NCBI GenBank assembly: GCA_922989275.2
Contig: OV277857.1
Span: 51,933,083-51,997,082, forward strand
Direction: 5' to 3'
Length of the DNA stretch: 64,000 nucleotides
Origin: Gari tellinella
Taxonomy: Eukaryota; Mollusca; Bivalvia; Cardiida; Psammobiidae
Shown here: positions 1 through 13,000 of the stretch, piece after piece
How positions within the stretch are numbered: the stretch's first letter is position 1
Layout: each line of letters opens with the position of its first letter
Notes under the pieces: generated by a model
Seen by the model: the letters and a program-made list of their open reading frames with translations, nothing else
What the model was told of the DNA's origin: nothing
The model's database searches: none
Translations under genes and position numbers: made by a program

Positions 1-909
1 AATAAATCTCAATATTAATCCGGCGTTCACCAATCTCTGCATTATCCTATAAAGTCACAGCGATAAAACAAGGCCGAGTTTTATCTATAATTCTGTATCG
101 TTCTTTACGCCATATCTCACTTTGTCAAACCCTGTGACCCTGACCTTTTCGTAAAACGTTTGTATTTAAGAACAATCTCTGAACATGTATTCGCAAGCCT
201 GAATAACTGTTACCGCCGAAATTATTCTCTTTTACAAAACTCGCTGCGAAAGTGTATTTCCAAGAAAAAGGTCAGATTTGATCTTAAACAACTGTCTTTA
301 TTAAGGCTATAATATTGCAGGAAAGCTGGTGGTGTTGTACCAACCAAGCTTTAGGAAATCGGCAACTTTTAAATAAATCTATACCAGCCTGTTACAAAGT
401 CAAAGAATCATGAACAGTTTAGATTGTATTTAAATATTTTGATCAGACCAAGACTTGTTAAACAAGGAAAAATACACATTAATGTATAATGTTTAATTAT
501 AGCATTTCGACCAATATTGTTGAATAAATCTGAATAAGGGAAGATCCTTTGAAAGCACAGAAATCAAAGCAAATACTGAAAATTGCAGACTCGGTTAAAT
601 TGAGTCTGTTCATGAGCAATACTGAAATATGCAACAGTGCTCACGCCCCCTAGCACCGGCTTAAGCGGAATTCAACCTTCAACTGTAAATGCGCCGAAAT
701 CAATGATTCCAAAGGACCAGAAAGTATAACAACACTGAACCCTGTTCCATTTGCCCCCCTACCGCTATACACGCTTATCCTTATGGTATACACCCCTAGC
801 ACGGGTTCAATTTAAAGTAAAACACATTTTGATGATATGTATTTATAAAAGACAAAACGACATGTGTTTTACTGTATTTGGTTAATGGAATTATAATGAG
901 TATACTTAC
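1..909. other. No gene recognised; downstream intron of the minus-strand gene
   Basis: On the minus strand this lies downstream of the EGF-like exon, whose donor leaves a phase-1 codon, so at least one more exon must follow. I looked for a phase-1 acceptor leading into an EGF-like or other plausible exon and found none I trust. No repeat family seen elsewhere in the window is recognisable here. Confidence 0.5.
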
Positions 910-1029
910 GTTTCTCACAATGAATTCCAGTGAAACTGTCCGAAATACAGTAACATGCATACGCATACGGGTCAAGGTCGCTGCGTTTACATCTTCCACT
1001 ATTCACACAGGGTTTGGTGACACATGGAT
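910..1029 (-). CDS. Exon 12: EGF-like domain
   Basis: 120 nt, phase 1 in and phase 1 out, the classic symmetrical EGF exon. The acceptor is CGCCTTTTATAG and the donor GTAAGT. The six Cys are spaced C-x4-C-x5-C-x11-C-x1-C-x9-C, beginning DPCVTKPCVNSGRC and ending CISDSFTGIHCE, with the FTGxxC hallmark. The phase-1 donor suggests further EGF-type exons outside the window. Confidence 0.92.
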
Positions 1030-4000
1030 CTATAAAAGGCGATCATTTACAAAATGTGAGTTTCCAACTTTATTACCTTTAGTTAAAACACAATGCAAAA
1101 GGAGACTCAAAGTTTTCGTAAAAGATAATAGGCATCGTGAAGCAGTGTGGCAGAAAAGCAAATAATCGCAGCTTCACTAACGAGCTCGGCAAAAATAACA
1201 TTAAAATAGCTCGGATCCAGGTAAGACACTGCGTTACGCGGCACCTTTTCAGGATCCAGCCCTTTTTACAATCATATCAATGCCACTGGAATCAAAATGA
1301 GTATAACCTCATCCTGAAGAAATAAATGAAAAGTGTACGCGTTTTCGTCAAACGATATCATTGAAGTGAATGCGTTTGACGAGTTATGGCGTCATAACGT
1401 CAGTGAATGGATTACGTCCTTCGTGGCAGTAGTAGTTATAGTGCAGTTCAACATATGTCATACGAAAGGAATGTGTCCAATGTTCAAGTCATGTGCTAAA
1501 TCAGACATTTGGTATGTGTGTAAATTGTTTTATCTTATTCCATCTAACTCTATTATATTGGTGTTGTTGTGCTACTGTTATCTTGTTACATTATATCAGT
1601 TTGACGTTTATCATTTTATTAAATAGAAGATAACTTTTTTTTCAGTGTAAGATCGAAATTTAATCCATTGAGTGATGTCAGATGTTGACGACATGGATTA
1701 AGTTCGATCTTATACTAAAAACATACAGTAATTCTATTTATTCATGCTTTTAAGCCACATTTTAAACGAAATTGTTCAACAGCTGAAAGCGAAAGTCCAT
1801 TATTTTAACCCGTGTGGAGTCCCAAATTTATATCGAACACATTTTCGTGACAGTTGCCGTACAATGACGTAACTGATTTATTTAATTGACGTCATCGGAA
1901 TTACGTCGTTACTTCCAATCTTGGAATCGTGTTCTTCCGTTGAGTGGCTCGAGACAAATTGGGCTGTCGGAATTAAACGATAAGACACGATTGACTACGA
2001 TTCTTAAGGAGCCCTTTGGGGAAAAGTAATCAAAGAAGCACGCGCGACGGTAATCCCACTGCTTGAAACAGTGAAATTATCAAGTGAAAATCCACTGCTG
2101 TTTCCTAGTAATCCACCGAAAAGCATAAATAAAATAGTTTATTTCATTTGAGTTGGTCGAAGTAAAATTTACATAGATACGAGTGGTCAACATATTTTAT
2201 CCTTATCAAACGTTCAATCTTTCTTATCAATTACCATTCGCTCATGACTCTTACTTAAAACTGCATCTATTTATTGAGCGATTTAATGGAAGCATAATAC
2301 AGGTAGTGACACTACTTTGCTTAATATTAGCACTATTCGCAGTTTTTGTCTGTATGTCTTAAATGTTTTGTTTTAGCGGTTTTTTTTGTTTTTTGTTTTA
2401 TATTTATTGGGAGTTGTGGGTAGCACAGATTTGGTTTGATGTACCTGTAATTTCTAAAAGGCAGTGACATTGGAGTGTTAATGAGTTTGAATTCAACTGA
2501 GATGTCGCGCTGCCCTGTAAGTGTCTTATCTTGTTCAAAGCGTTACTGTTTGCACAAGTTATTGCAAAATTGCCCATAATGCGTTAAATGTTCAAAAAGG
2601 ATGTCACGGCGATATACTTGTTCACTTCCATCAAATATAATCTGTCTGTTTAAATATATTGCGTTTCAGGCATGTTCTATCATATTAAGCCTTTCATCAC
2701 CATTATTCTGCTAACCATCATTTTTGCAAACAGTTTGAATCCAATTCAGACGCCTGGTTACGCGGCGTTAGATCAGGATTGATCTATTGGGCACTGATTT
2801 TTAGTATATATATATTTTTTGTCAAAACTAATTGCGGAAGCATGCGTACAATTTTGCGATGTAAGGGTAAAGCATCTATAAGAGTGAAAACGAGTTTGGA
2901 TTACAAGCTGCATCACCTGGCACCTCATCATCAACGAAACAGTTTACAAATGATGATGTGCTTCAATCCATGACTATGAATGAGTTTTACCGATAAGTTA
3001 AACTATTTCCTTTAACGTTTACACCTACAAAATATTGCCTAAATATTGTTATCCTCCAAAGCCAGAATTAAGGTTATGGGACTAAGGTGACTCGATATTA
3101 TTGTTAAGCTATTGTAATCTGATCACGATACAAAATGTTTACAAAGTCGACTGCAGTCGCCTTCAACGATGAAGGGTTTAAAGGAAACGTTAACACCATG
3201 AGCTTATTATTTCAGATAAATGCATTGTACAAAGTAGCGTCATCTTACGTTTTGTACAGATGTTTTACCTGGTATCTGGAACCTTGTTTGAAAACACGTT
3301 TCTGTACTTGTAGAACTGGAAATTATAAAAAACACTGTTAGCCTTCTTCATTCTACTGGCGAATTGTTTTAACTGTAGCAACTTGTTTTGATCAAGACAA
3401 AACGCCGAGTTACATGGTGTATTATCTCGTTCCTAACAATTTGAAATACTTTTCCGAATAAAAAGGCTGGTAATCAACATTGATAAGTAAAATGTCCTTC
3501 TGTATTTCAAAGCAAGAACAGAATAAACATCAAAGTAAACATAGTATCATCGTAAGAGTTCTTTATAAACTGGATATCTCGAATAGTTACTTTCAGATGT
3601 CTCCAACAAACATTTTTTGTCATAACTGATTCCGACAGTTTCAAAACGACGATAAACAATGGTCAAAATAGGATTTAGCGGACATGTAATATAGAAAATG
3701 TGTATATTGAGCATTGAACAGTGTTCAAGTTAAACCGTTATCAGTGAGTGGTTTGTCTAGCATTAAATATAGTTCATCGTCATGCGCAACAATCGTCAAA
3801 CAACTGTCTATTCTGTCTATTACAACCGATGTAGACAAAATGCGACTCGTTTCATCTAGAAATACGCTACATGACGTGGTCCTGGATAGGATCCGAACTG
3901 TTGGCAAAATGCTCAAACTCGAACAATCGAAAGCTTGAAAATGGTCTCATACTCAGCTCAAACGACTTATACGCTGTCATCTCAATGTATTTAATGTCAA

Positions 4001-7000
4001 ATATAGGTTTTAAAATACTTAACAGAAAAGGTCTTTACCAGATATCATACACTGATGCAGCTTTTAGTAAGTACCTACAGTGTTTACAGTGTACTAGTAT
4101 GAATTTCCCATGCACGGCTCGTTTGGACTTTGCCATGTTTAAGAAATCAATTCGGTGCAAAACCTTTACGTGAAAAGACCTACATACCCGTTTATGTCCG
4201 TAGCAATAAAACATATATTGTTTTGGTCATACATTGAGTTTTCAATGTGAAGATCACCTTTGTAGACCTCTTCACCGTTTAGAACAGTCTTTGAAATAGA
4301 ACCTATTGTCGTTTTCCTTGCATATGTGCGTGAAATTTCAATCTTTGATATATTGCTGAAACGAAACATACATATAATAAACAATATATTGCACAACTCC
4401 TAACAGCATTTTATGCGAATACTCATTTAAGACAATGCCATTGTAGGGCAATTCACCGAGTTTTAAAAATGTTAACGATTGATAGTAATCTGAATTTCAA
4501 ACAGTTTGATCCAGAAGATCGGTATTCTGATTTATCATATACCAAGTAATTTTACAAACATTCGGCGTTATATGACATTATTAGTTATTCAGGGTCGCAG
4601 TGTCGTAAAGTATAGTATCCTTGTCATACAAGTATAGTATTGTATATATTAATGTCAACGTTATACGCTAAACATGTTTGAGTTCCCAGAATTGGTTTCT
4701 GTTTCAAACTTAGCCAGGAAGATTGAAACACACCAATACACATTAACCTTTTCACTATCATCATGAGGTAATATTCGGTCAAACAAATTCACGGCTTGCA
4801 AACATGTCGTCTACTTTTACTGTAGAAATGTGTTGTTTTGAGTTAAAAGGTATATGGACGTTAACAATTTGGATTCTGATCAGACGCCGCGTTATCTCTG
4901 ATTTAGATCTAAACTGTTTGCATAATTATTTCAGTATTGCCAAGTTTTGAGCTAAAAGGCTTGGAACAACACATTGTGTCTACCATTTCGTTAACGTGTT
5001 GTCGATACAAAGGGGAAAATGTGTTCAACACTATACTATGGCAGCCATTTACAGCCAATCGGTGGTAGTAGTCCAGTTGTAACGCACTGGACTATGGAAC
5101 CATTTGTCGTGTGGTCGATCCTCCGCCAGATCAGTGACTTGACTAGGAGATTTTCCGAATGCCCGATGATGTACAGGAATTTTCTTGAATAAGATATATA
5201 CTGGCGAATTGCTTCTCTCCGCCAAAAGGTTAAAGTGGGAACCTGTAAAGAGCATGAGCCGTACTGCGGCTGCCCACGCGTAAATATGTTAGCAGTGCTC
5301 AAGGTTGTAGGCAATATGGCTCAATTTTTAGGGGAGTAAATGTACAGTCGGCTGAGCGGTCATTCGGACTGAAAGAAGACTATAACTTGGCACTTTACTT
5401 TCTACTTATTCTATTAAGGCTCTAGTTTAGAACCTAGACATAGACATTCTAGTTTCGTATTGTTACATCGACAGTAGACCGAAAGGCCGCGGGTAACAGT
5501 TCGGAATGTATTCCCTGATAACGAGGGACAATAGTTTTGACTGTTCCCCTAACACACATGAAATAACTGTGTTATTACCTAATACTCTATATACCTAGAT
5601 TTTCAAAAAGAATTAATGTGAGCCTAAATACAAATTATATAAAATTGTATTAGTTATTTTAAGTTTGTGCACGAATGACTAACACAGTGTTTGTTATTAA
5701 TTCGTGTTTTTGACAGACGTCTGATGAATAATCACCGTCTTCTTGTAAGCGCATGCATGTTTACATCCGTATATTATAGTTATGCTCGGGTCCGTGTTGT
5801 TTTTTGGTATGCAGGATAACGTGATGTGTATTACGAGCTCGTCTCAGTGATTATATAATTATTATAAATAAATAATAAAACATGACATAAAGTATTAAAC
5901 GTTCACCAGACAACAATCAATGACAATAATCCAATACTGTTTCATTCGAATGCGGCAATCCCAGGTACCGGAAAACTTCTCAATGACACCGATTTTAACA
6001 TTTTACGCATCTTTTTCGCGCAGGGGAAACAGTTCGTCCTAGCGGTCAACAGTATTTCCCCCGGATAAGGCGATGTCAGAACAACACAGCAAAACAGTGA
6101 AAAAATACGAATTACAAGTTATATGGAGTATTAGGTAATAATACATACTATCACACTTTCTAAATACTTTGAGTTTACTCAAATCTGATTTTCATATCTA
6201 AGAAAAAACGAAATTCATCGGTAGAAATATGTTACAGTTTAAATTATAACTATTTCCTCCTAAACAGTATATTTCTGCTTTATATGTATCTGCTATAAAC
6301 TGCCACCACTATTATATACCATCAATAATAATTATTGTTTGTAGTGCTAATGATGAGGATAAGGTAAAGGCGCCCTATGCCACTCCCGCACGGGACATTG
6401 TTATGTAACATCGAGTAATGCTTACACTTGTGACTTTACATATATTGGTATTGTGCACGTATTGTCAACTGGACATTCAACCGTCTGTTGAAGTGCTGGT
6501 AGGCCTATGAAATAAGGACGATTCTGAAATAAAACATTTCTTATTCTATTTTTCTCGACAACAAGATTGTAATACAGAGGGGAAGACGGTATTCGTTTTC
6601 AATAGATGCTTTCATGCTATAACCCTTTTGTATATTGCTAACAGTTTGGTACAAGATTACAAGCTCCATACCTTTTGCGTGTTATGTTACAAATCTGTCT
6701 ACATTCAGAAAAACAAACTCGTCTTCTTTTTCTATTTCGAATTTTGCATGGCGTTTGCGTATTGTATTTCGGTTTACACGCGAAAAATAGCATCACTTAC
6801 ACTTTATAAAGTAATTATATTATTGATGGTTAAAATCTGGTCCATATGGAATGGATACTAAAAGGTGTAATTCAAGAAACGATTCGACATTATAATACCA
6901 GAACAAGAATACAATACATATACACAGTTTCTGAATCAGGTTATTCAATAACCAGCTGTCACAAACGAATCAAAACTTATGCAGGATATTGTGTAATACA

Positions 7001-10000
7001 AATTAGATCGGAATTAATGTTTTCAAAGCATCGATAATCATAAATGTAATTATTTTAACAAACGCAAAACAACTTTTATCAAAAGAAATAAAAAGCATGC
7101 TTTACTGTGCTGTTCATCAATACACCACCCTTCAATACATGTATACATGTGTATACTGTTAAGAATGTATTATTGTTGTACTTGCGTACTTGTGTTTTCA
7201 TACACGCACGGGTAACACATCATTTTTCTGTACGCCTATCTTTCGCGATTTCCTCACTCAAAATGAGTAGTTCCTAAACGTCGGTATAACATATAACCTC
7301 ACGTGTCTTGACATGGCAAGAGAAAATCCGAGCTGTTTTTTGGATTAGCATTATCATGGTCTTGCTAATGATTGTTTTGTTTTAGAAAGTTTCAATACTT
7401 ACCAGTAAAGGCGTTGAAGAGCGGCTAAAAGTGTCGTCTGAAACCAAAAGCTATCAGTATATAAAGAAATAATAATGACATTTTTATCAATCACCATTGC
7501 TTTCTTATAATGTTCTTATGGGTAACTTCAAATAACACGAGCATTTGGACATTGAATTCGGTATAGGTTTCGACGTAGTTTCCTTACCATTGACTTATAA
7601 GTCTTTTTTTTATTACCATTACGATTGCGTTATGCTTACAATATATATTTAAAAAGATCATCCGACATCCTGAGTTTAAATCATTTCTATGAAATTTAAC
7701 TTGTAAACCAGTAAAACATTAACCGATTTTGTAAGGTGAAATTCAAAATGTTTTAAACGTAAATACACAATGCTCGTATTTTGTTTCTAATTATTTGTTT
7801 GATCTTTTATATGGATCGTTTGCTGAACAATTATAATTAAAACAACAAAGTGTAATGCATTTTACTGAAACGAACATATTGCAACGAGTGTACTCATTCA
7901 TACGTACGCCGTAGCTCGATAATGAAACAGCGATCTTCACCAGACTCGACACTGAAATGAATGTTTGATACTTTTTTTTATTCAATACGTCTGAAGAAAT
8001 AAATGCTCAGCGTATCAATGATATTGCGCAAATTGTTAAAAACAGTGTAATAGAACGGACGGCAAACCATAGCTTGGCATCATTCAAGATCTAAATAAAT
8101 CAACAGTTCAAAATATTGTTGACGTGTTACATTATGGTACACTGCGTTTGCGTTTCGACCATCGTAATGATGAACTATGTTTTGGTTTTTTTTGTTAGTA
8201 TTATAGTGCTCCCTCCCTACAACGGCCCTCCTCAAAACGACTCCACCTTACAACGACCCATGTTGCAGTTCCTTAAAGCGGATAATTATGTCTTACTATT
8301 TTACTGCTGCAATATCATTTGCTAAAATTTGTCCACTGCTGTTTTCTCTCCAATTTACAAATAGTGGACATTTCGAAGCAATATATATAATGAAGAGTGA
8401 CAAACAGCGTTACGCGGCGTCTGATCTAGATTCAAGCTGTTTGCAAATGTAAGCCAAGTCTTAAATTTCTCTCCGAACAACACACATATTGTGTCTTCTC
8501 CTGGGTGTCGTTGTAAAGAGGGGGCACTGTAGTACGATCTACTATGTTTCATATATATACATCATGGTATTGGTTTGGACGACATGACGCGACGTCGTTA
8601 CCACGATACCATATAACACTGAAGAGCCGTAATGGCGAAACATGTTTGTTAGTAGATTATCACATTAAAACTTACATATAAAGGCATGTGAATACATTTA
8701 TTTAATTTTCCCGATACATCATGGCGTCTATATATAAGTATAGAACTAAATCAGGTATATACATGTGTTCGCATAGGATATGATATATACAAGTGATATA
8801 AATATACTACATCAGTCTGGTTGCCTGTCTTTCTGACTGTGAGCTATCGTTTAACATTCTGTATATATATATATTTGATACCACAAATAAATCATAACTT
8901 ATTAAAAAGGCGTGTCCATAATTGTACGGTGTTCTCTCCCATATATGTTCGTCTCATTTATGTTATTCTAATAGTTATCATTAGCAGTATACTACTAATT
9001 AAACAGCTTGTGTCCTAACTGTGATTATGTACAGTTAACTTTTATTTATAGTATAATTAACAAATGTATAGTCAATACTTCTGTGTCATACCCCGCTTCA
9101 CCCGCATTAATTATCCCGACATTTTAGTGAGGTAAGTATATACTGCTTAGACTTCATGCGTTTTAAAGAATTGTCAATTTATATTTTGCAGATTCAATAT
9201 TAGATAATTTACTAAGGTAATTTATTCATGTGTGTAAAAAAAGCTTATGACCAGTAGCCAAACTATTTGCAGATAAGTTGTGAGATAACCACTGTGCTCG
9301 GGTAAAAAATTGCAGAGGTACATGTAAGCATAATTATTCTACCTCAATTCGATGTCGTGAAAATACCTAAGCTACAGTAAAACAATAAGCAGATCTGTAA
9401 TCTCTTTTTCAAAATACCTATAACAGGCAACACTCTGAAAACGACCATACACATAAGATTGAGTTTGGAGAAATGTCAGCATATTGTATAGGACGTATAT
9501 AAAACCATTAAGTATTTGTCATAACTGTCGCTTTACACAATGGACAACCGCGTCCCTGTATAATATGTAAACAACGAACGTGCCAAAAGATTTGGACCTA
9601 ACAAAACATGTGATTTTTAGTTAGCTCTGGCTTTTCAAAAGATCTGTTGGTGACGATTACATTTTAACATGTATTACCCTGTATTGTCCACTACTCGGAT
9701 GCAAAAGATGTGAGTGTCGCTTGTGTCGTTTTGCGGCGGAGACCATTCCACGTCGACAAACTTGACTCTTGGTTTTGCGTCGGTATTAATCTGCGATACA
9801 GTAAGTGATTCCCCCTTTCGTCCAAAAACAAAGAATTCATCAATTGTCCTGGAAAACAACATACGTGATACATATTACTTTTGCCCGCCAAGTTTTAACG
9901 AAAGCATACATACTTTTATCTAAGCCTAGTTTTTTGTAAATCGTGTTATTGTTTAATCTGACTCTCAAATAGTTTTGAGCCATATCAAATACCGAGTTAA

Positions 10001-13000
10001 AAAGCTCCAAATTATTTGCATCAGTTCTTGAATATCACTGACATTTGTAGGCAAAGAATACTGTATCCACTCCCCTGTATGTAAACTAATTTCATGCACT
10101 TTATAAGCTGCGTTGAACAGAAATACTAGACATTGCAAACAATGTTAATTCTGATATCAACAATTAAATTGATCACGAATTTCTGTGTTTTCAAGAAAAC
10201 TTACCAAACTTTGATAATGATCCTTTTGAATTATTTACCCTGACAGAGCTTAATATATTATAAACGATTCAAATCAAAGCTCTGTTGGCGCTGAGGGCTT
10301 TACGGCATTAAGCTAATTTGGCATCAAGTAACAATGTCAGCTATTGTGATCGCCCTTTGTCCGTCGTCGTACATCCGTCGTCGCCAGTCGTTCTTTTTTG
10401 TTTTGTACTCGATATATAACTCATAATTTGCAAAATATTTCTCATGATAGATGTAAAAAAATGTTATCTTACAAACTGTTAAGCTAAAAACCAACAAAAT
10501 CGACGCCTGCGATAGGGTGACGACAGTAGCACGACTTTTAGAAAAATAGAACTAAACATAATAAGGAAATAAGTAAAAATGATAAAAAATAAAACTAAAG
10601 TTTGCGTTCGACGGTATTAAAACCTCTGACCTCATGTTTTACAGTCCTTACAGTCCTATGCATTAACTAAACGAATCTGCAAGTCACTTATGCGTCGTTA
10701 TTTCTTTCCAGTCCAAATGCGCTCTTCTTTGCATTGTAAGGTTTCTTCAAAGTTGTGGATATGTGTTATATATGGGTGGGGGGTCCTGCTAAATAGCAAT
10801 AAATGTAAATCCAAATCCTAGACCTTACTTGTCTTCTGGATATGTCTGCTTTATTTAATATTTGTTACAAACATTATTCTTTGAAAGGTGATGTATACTT
10901 TTTAATTTATCAGGAAACGAAAAATTCAGTACTGCTTTGATTAAACAATAAATTTGGACACGTACGTATTTATAGCTGCTTCAGCGAAGATCTGTTGCGT
11001 CCATTTCGTCCCGGGGAACAACAGAAAGTGGTGGCTAGGCTTTGCCGTAGGGTTAACAAATATTGGCTTGAAAAGGTGCTCCACAACTTGAACTACAAAC
11101 TACATGAAGAATGTACCAAACTATATTGTAAACATTACAGTGATACTATAGTTGGTCGCAGTCGACTTTGAACGCAATCGGATCAAATCAAGATCACATC
11201 TGTTCTGCACTCGTTACGGTTTTCTCCATGCACACTGCCTTAAATTTAACTAAAGGTAGACATACAGATATCTGTGTTAAAGCAGGCATTATTGTACTGG
11301 TGAATGGGTTAAAGCAGGCGGTACAACCTGACATCGAACGTGTAAATAAACAAAATAATAAGTGTTAACAGAAGAAGGAATAATACAATATTTCTCATAA
11401 ATGATTGCTAGTAATTTATTTCGTTTTTAAAATGCAACATATACCTTTAAAAATCGTAATACTATTTTCACGAATTTTGTGTCGGGTCATGTCAAAACGA
11501 TGATTACATTTAAACAGAAACGAGCCAAGGTTTCAAATGGTCTCATCCGTACTAAGATACATTTAAATAAGTATACCTTGATTAAAGGATAGTTTCTCCA
11601 AAGTATTTAAAACATGGAAAACAGTCCTTACGGGAGCCCTCTGAATCGGTCTTCACTGGTTTTCAAAGACAGGCTGTACATGTATATATCTTAGGATGGC
11701 CATCACAAGCATTGGGATGGTTTAATTTGGTATATACGATATTGCAATGCATGTAGAACTATATAATAATAATAATTATTGATTTTATGAAAATAAAAAC
11801 TTAGAATTACTAAGAGTATGATGAAAACAGGAACTGTACCTGGACAGGCGTGTTACTCATTGCGAAAGCATATGGCTCCAAAGTGCCTGTGCCTAATTTT
11901 ATTTCTCTTCGGTTATAATCTGCCGCTTCAATGGCTACAGCCCCCAATGCATCGTCATGGTAACCGTATGTACTAGTAGTATCAACTGTTACTGTACAGT
12001 TCTAAAGAGATAATAACTATTGTAAAGCTAGGTTATTTATTGTTCAATTATTTTCATTACGTTTTATTATCCATCTGACATACAATTTCAAAACATTTTG
12101 ATAATATTTTACAGTAAATACAGGGAAAAACTGTTTTATTTTTTTCAGTTTAAGATCGAAATTTAATCCATTCAGTGAACATCAGACGTTACATTTTCAC
12201 AAGTGGCGAATCCACGAGTGAACATATAACAGTCTGATGTTCATGAAATGGATTAAATTCAATCTTACACTGAACAAATACAGTTATTCTATTTATTTGT
12301 GCTTTAACGCCACTTTTTAAACGGAAGTGTTCGACAATTGAAAGCGAAAGTAAATTATTTATCCCGGGTTGAGCCCCAAGTTTTTATCGAACACAGTTTC
12401 GTGACAATTGCCGTACAATGACGTCACTAATTGATTGATTTGACGTCATCGGAATTACATCGTTGCTTCCGATCTTGGATTTGTGTTCTTCCGTTGAGTG
12501 GTTCGCGACAAATCGGACTGCCGAAGTTTAATTGAACCATTGTGTACAATGGAAAAGAACTGGATTACTTTTTCCTCCTAGCAACAAATACACAGCGGTG
12601 ATTCCACGGGAGCGTGGCTGTAAATATCAAAGTTAAGTGTAAAATTTGACCGAGGTGTGTACTGCCTGCATACTGTACCGGTGCAATTCGCTAATATACT
12701 CGTATGTTTATATAGAGGAGATTTGATTGAAGGAAGTAGAATTGCGCATTCAAACTACCAGAGGTCAACGTATTCAAATATTCGATAACGGTTAGGAGAA
12801 AATAGATAAATAGAGAGTTGGCTCCAAGGTTGTAAAGCTTTTGAGTTGAATCTGTAGTAATTCTCAAGAATTTGATCAGTCAGATTTGAGCCTAAGCTCA
12901 AATATGACCAATGGAAAGCTTGAGAATAATACCAGACTCTACGCAGATGCTTTATAACCTTGGACCTTGTTATTGTACACGGTTCTGGAATATATTGAGC

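Noticed and set aside
5036..5314. 92- and 68-codon minus-strand ORFs
   Set aside because: They overlap in different frames inside intron 9, lack compatible splice phases and match nothing recognised.
7403..7437. 35-nt micro-exon on the minus strand with excellent splice sites (TTGGTTTCAG / GTAAGT)
   Set aside because: It needs phase 1 in, but exon 8 ends in phase 0 and exon 9 starts in phase 0, so including it breaks the frame. Could be an untranslated or chance match.
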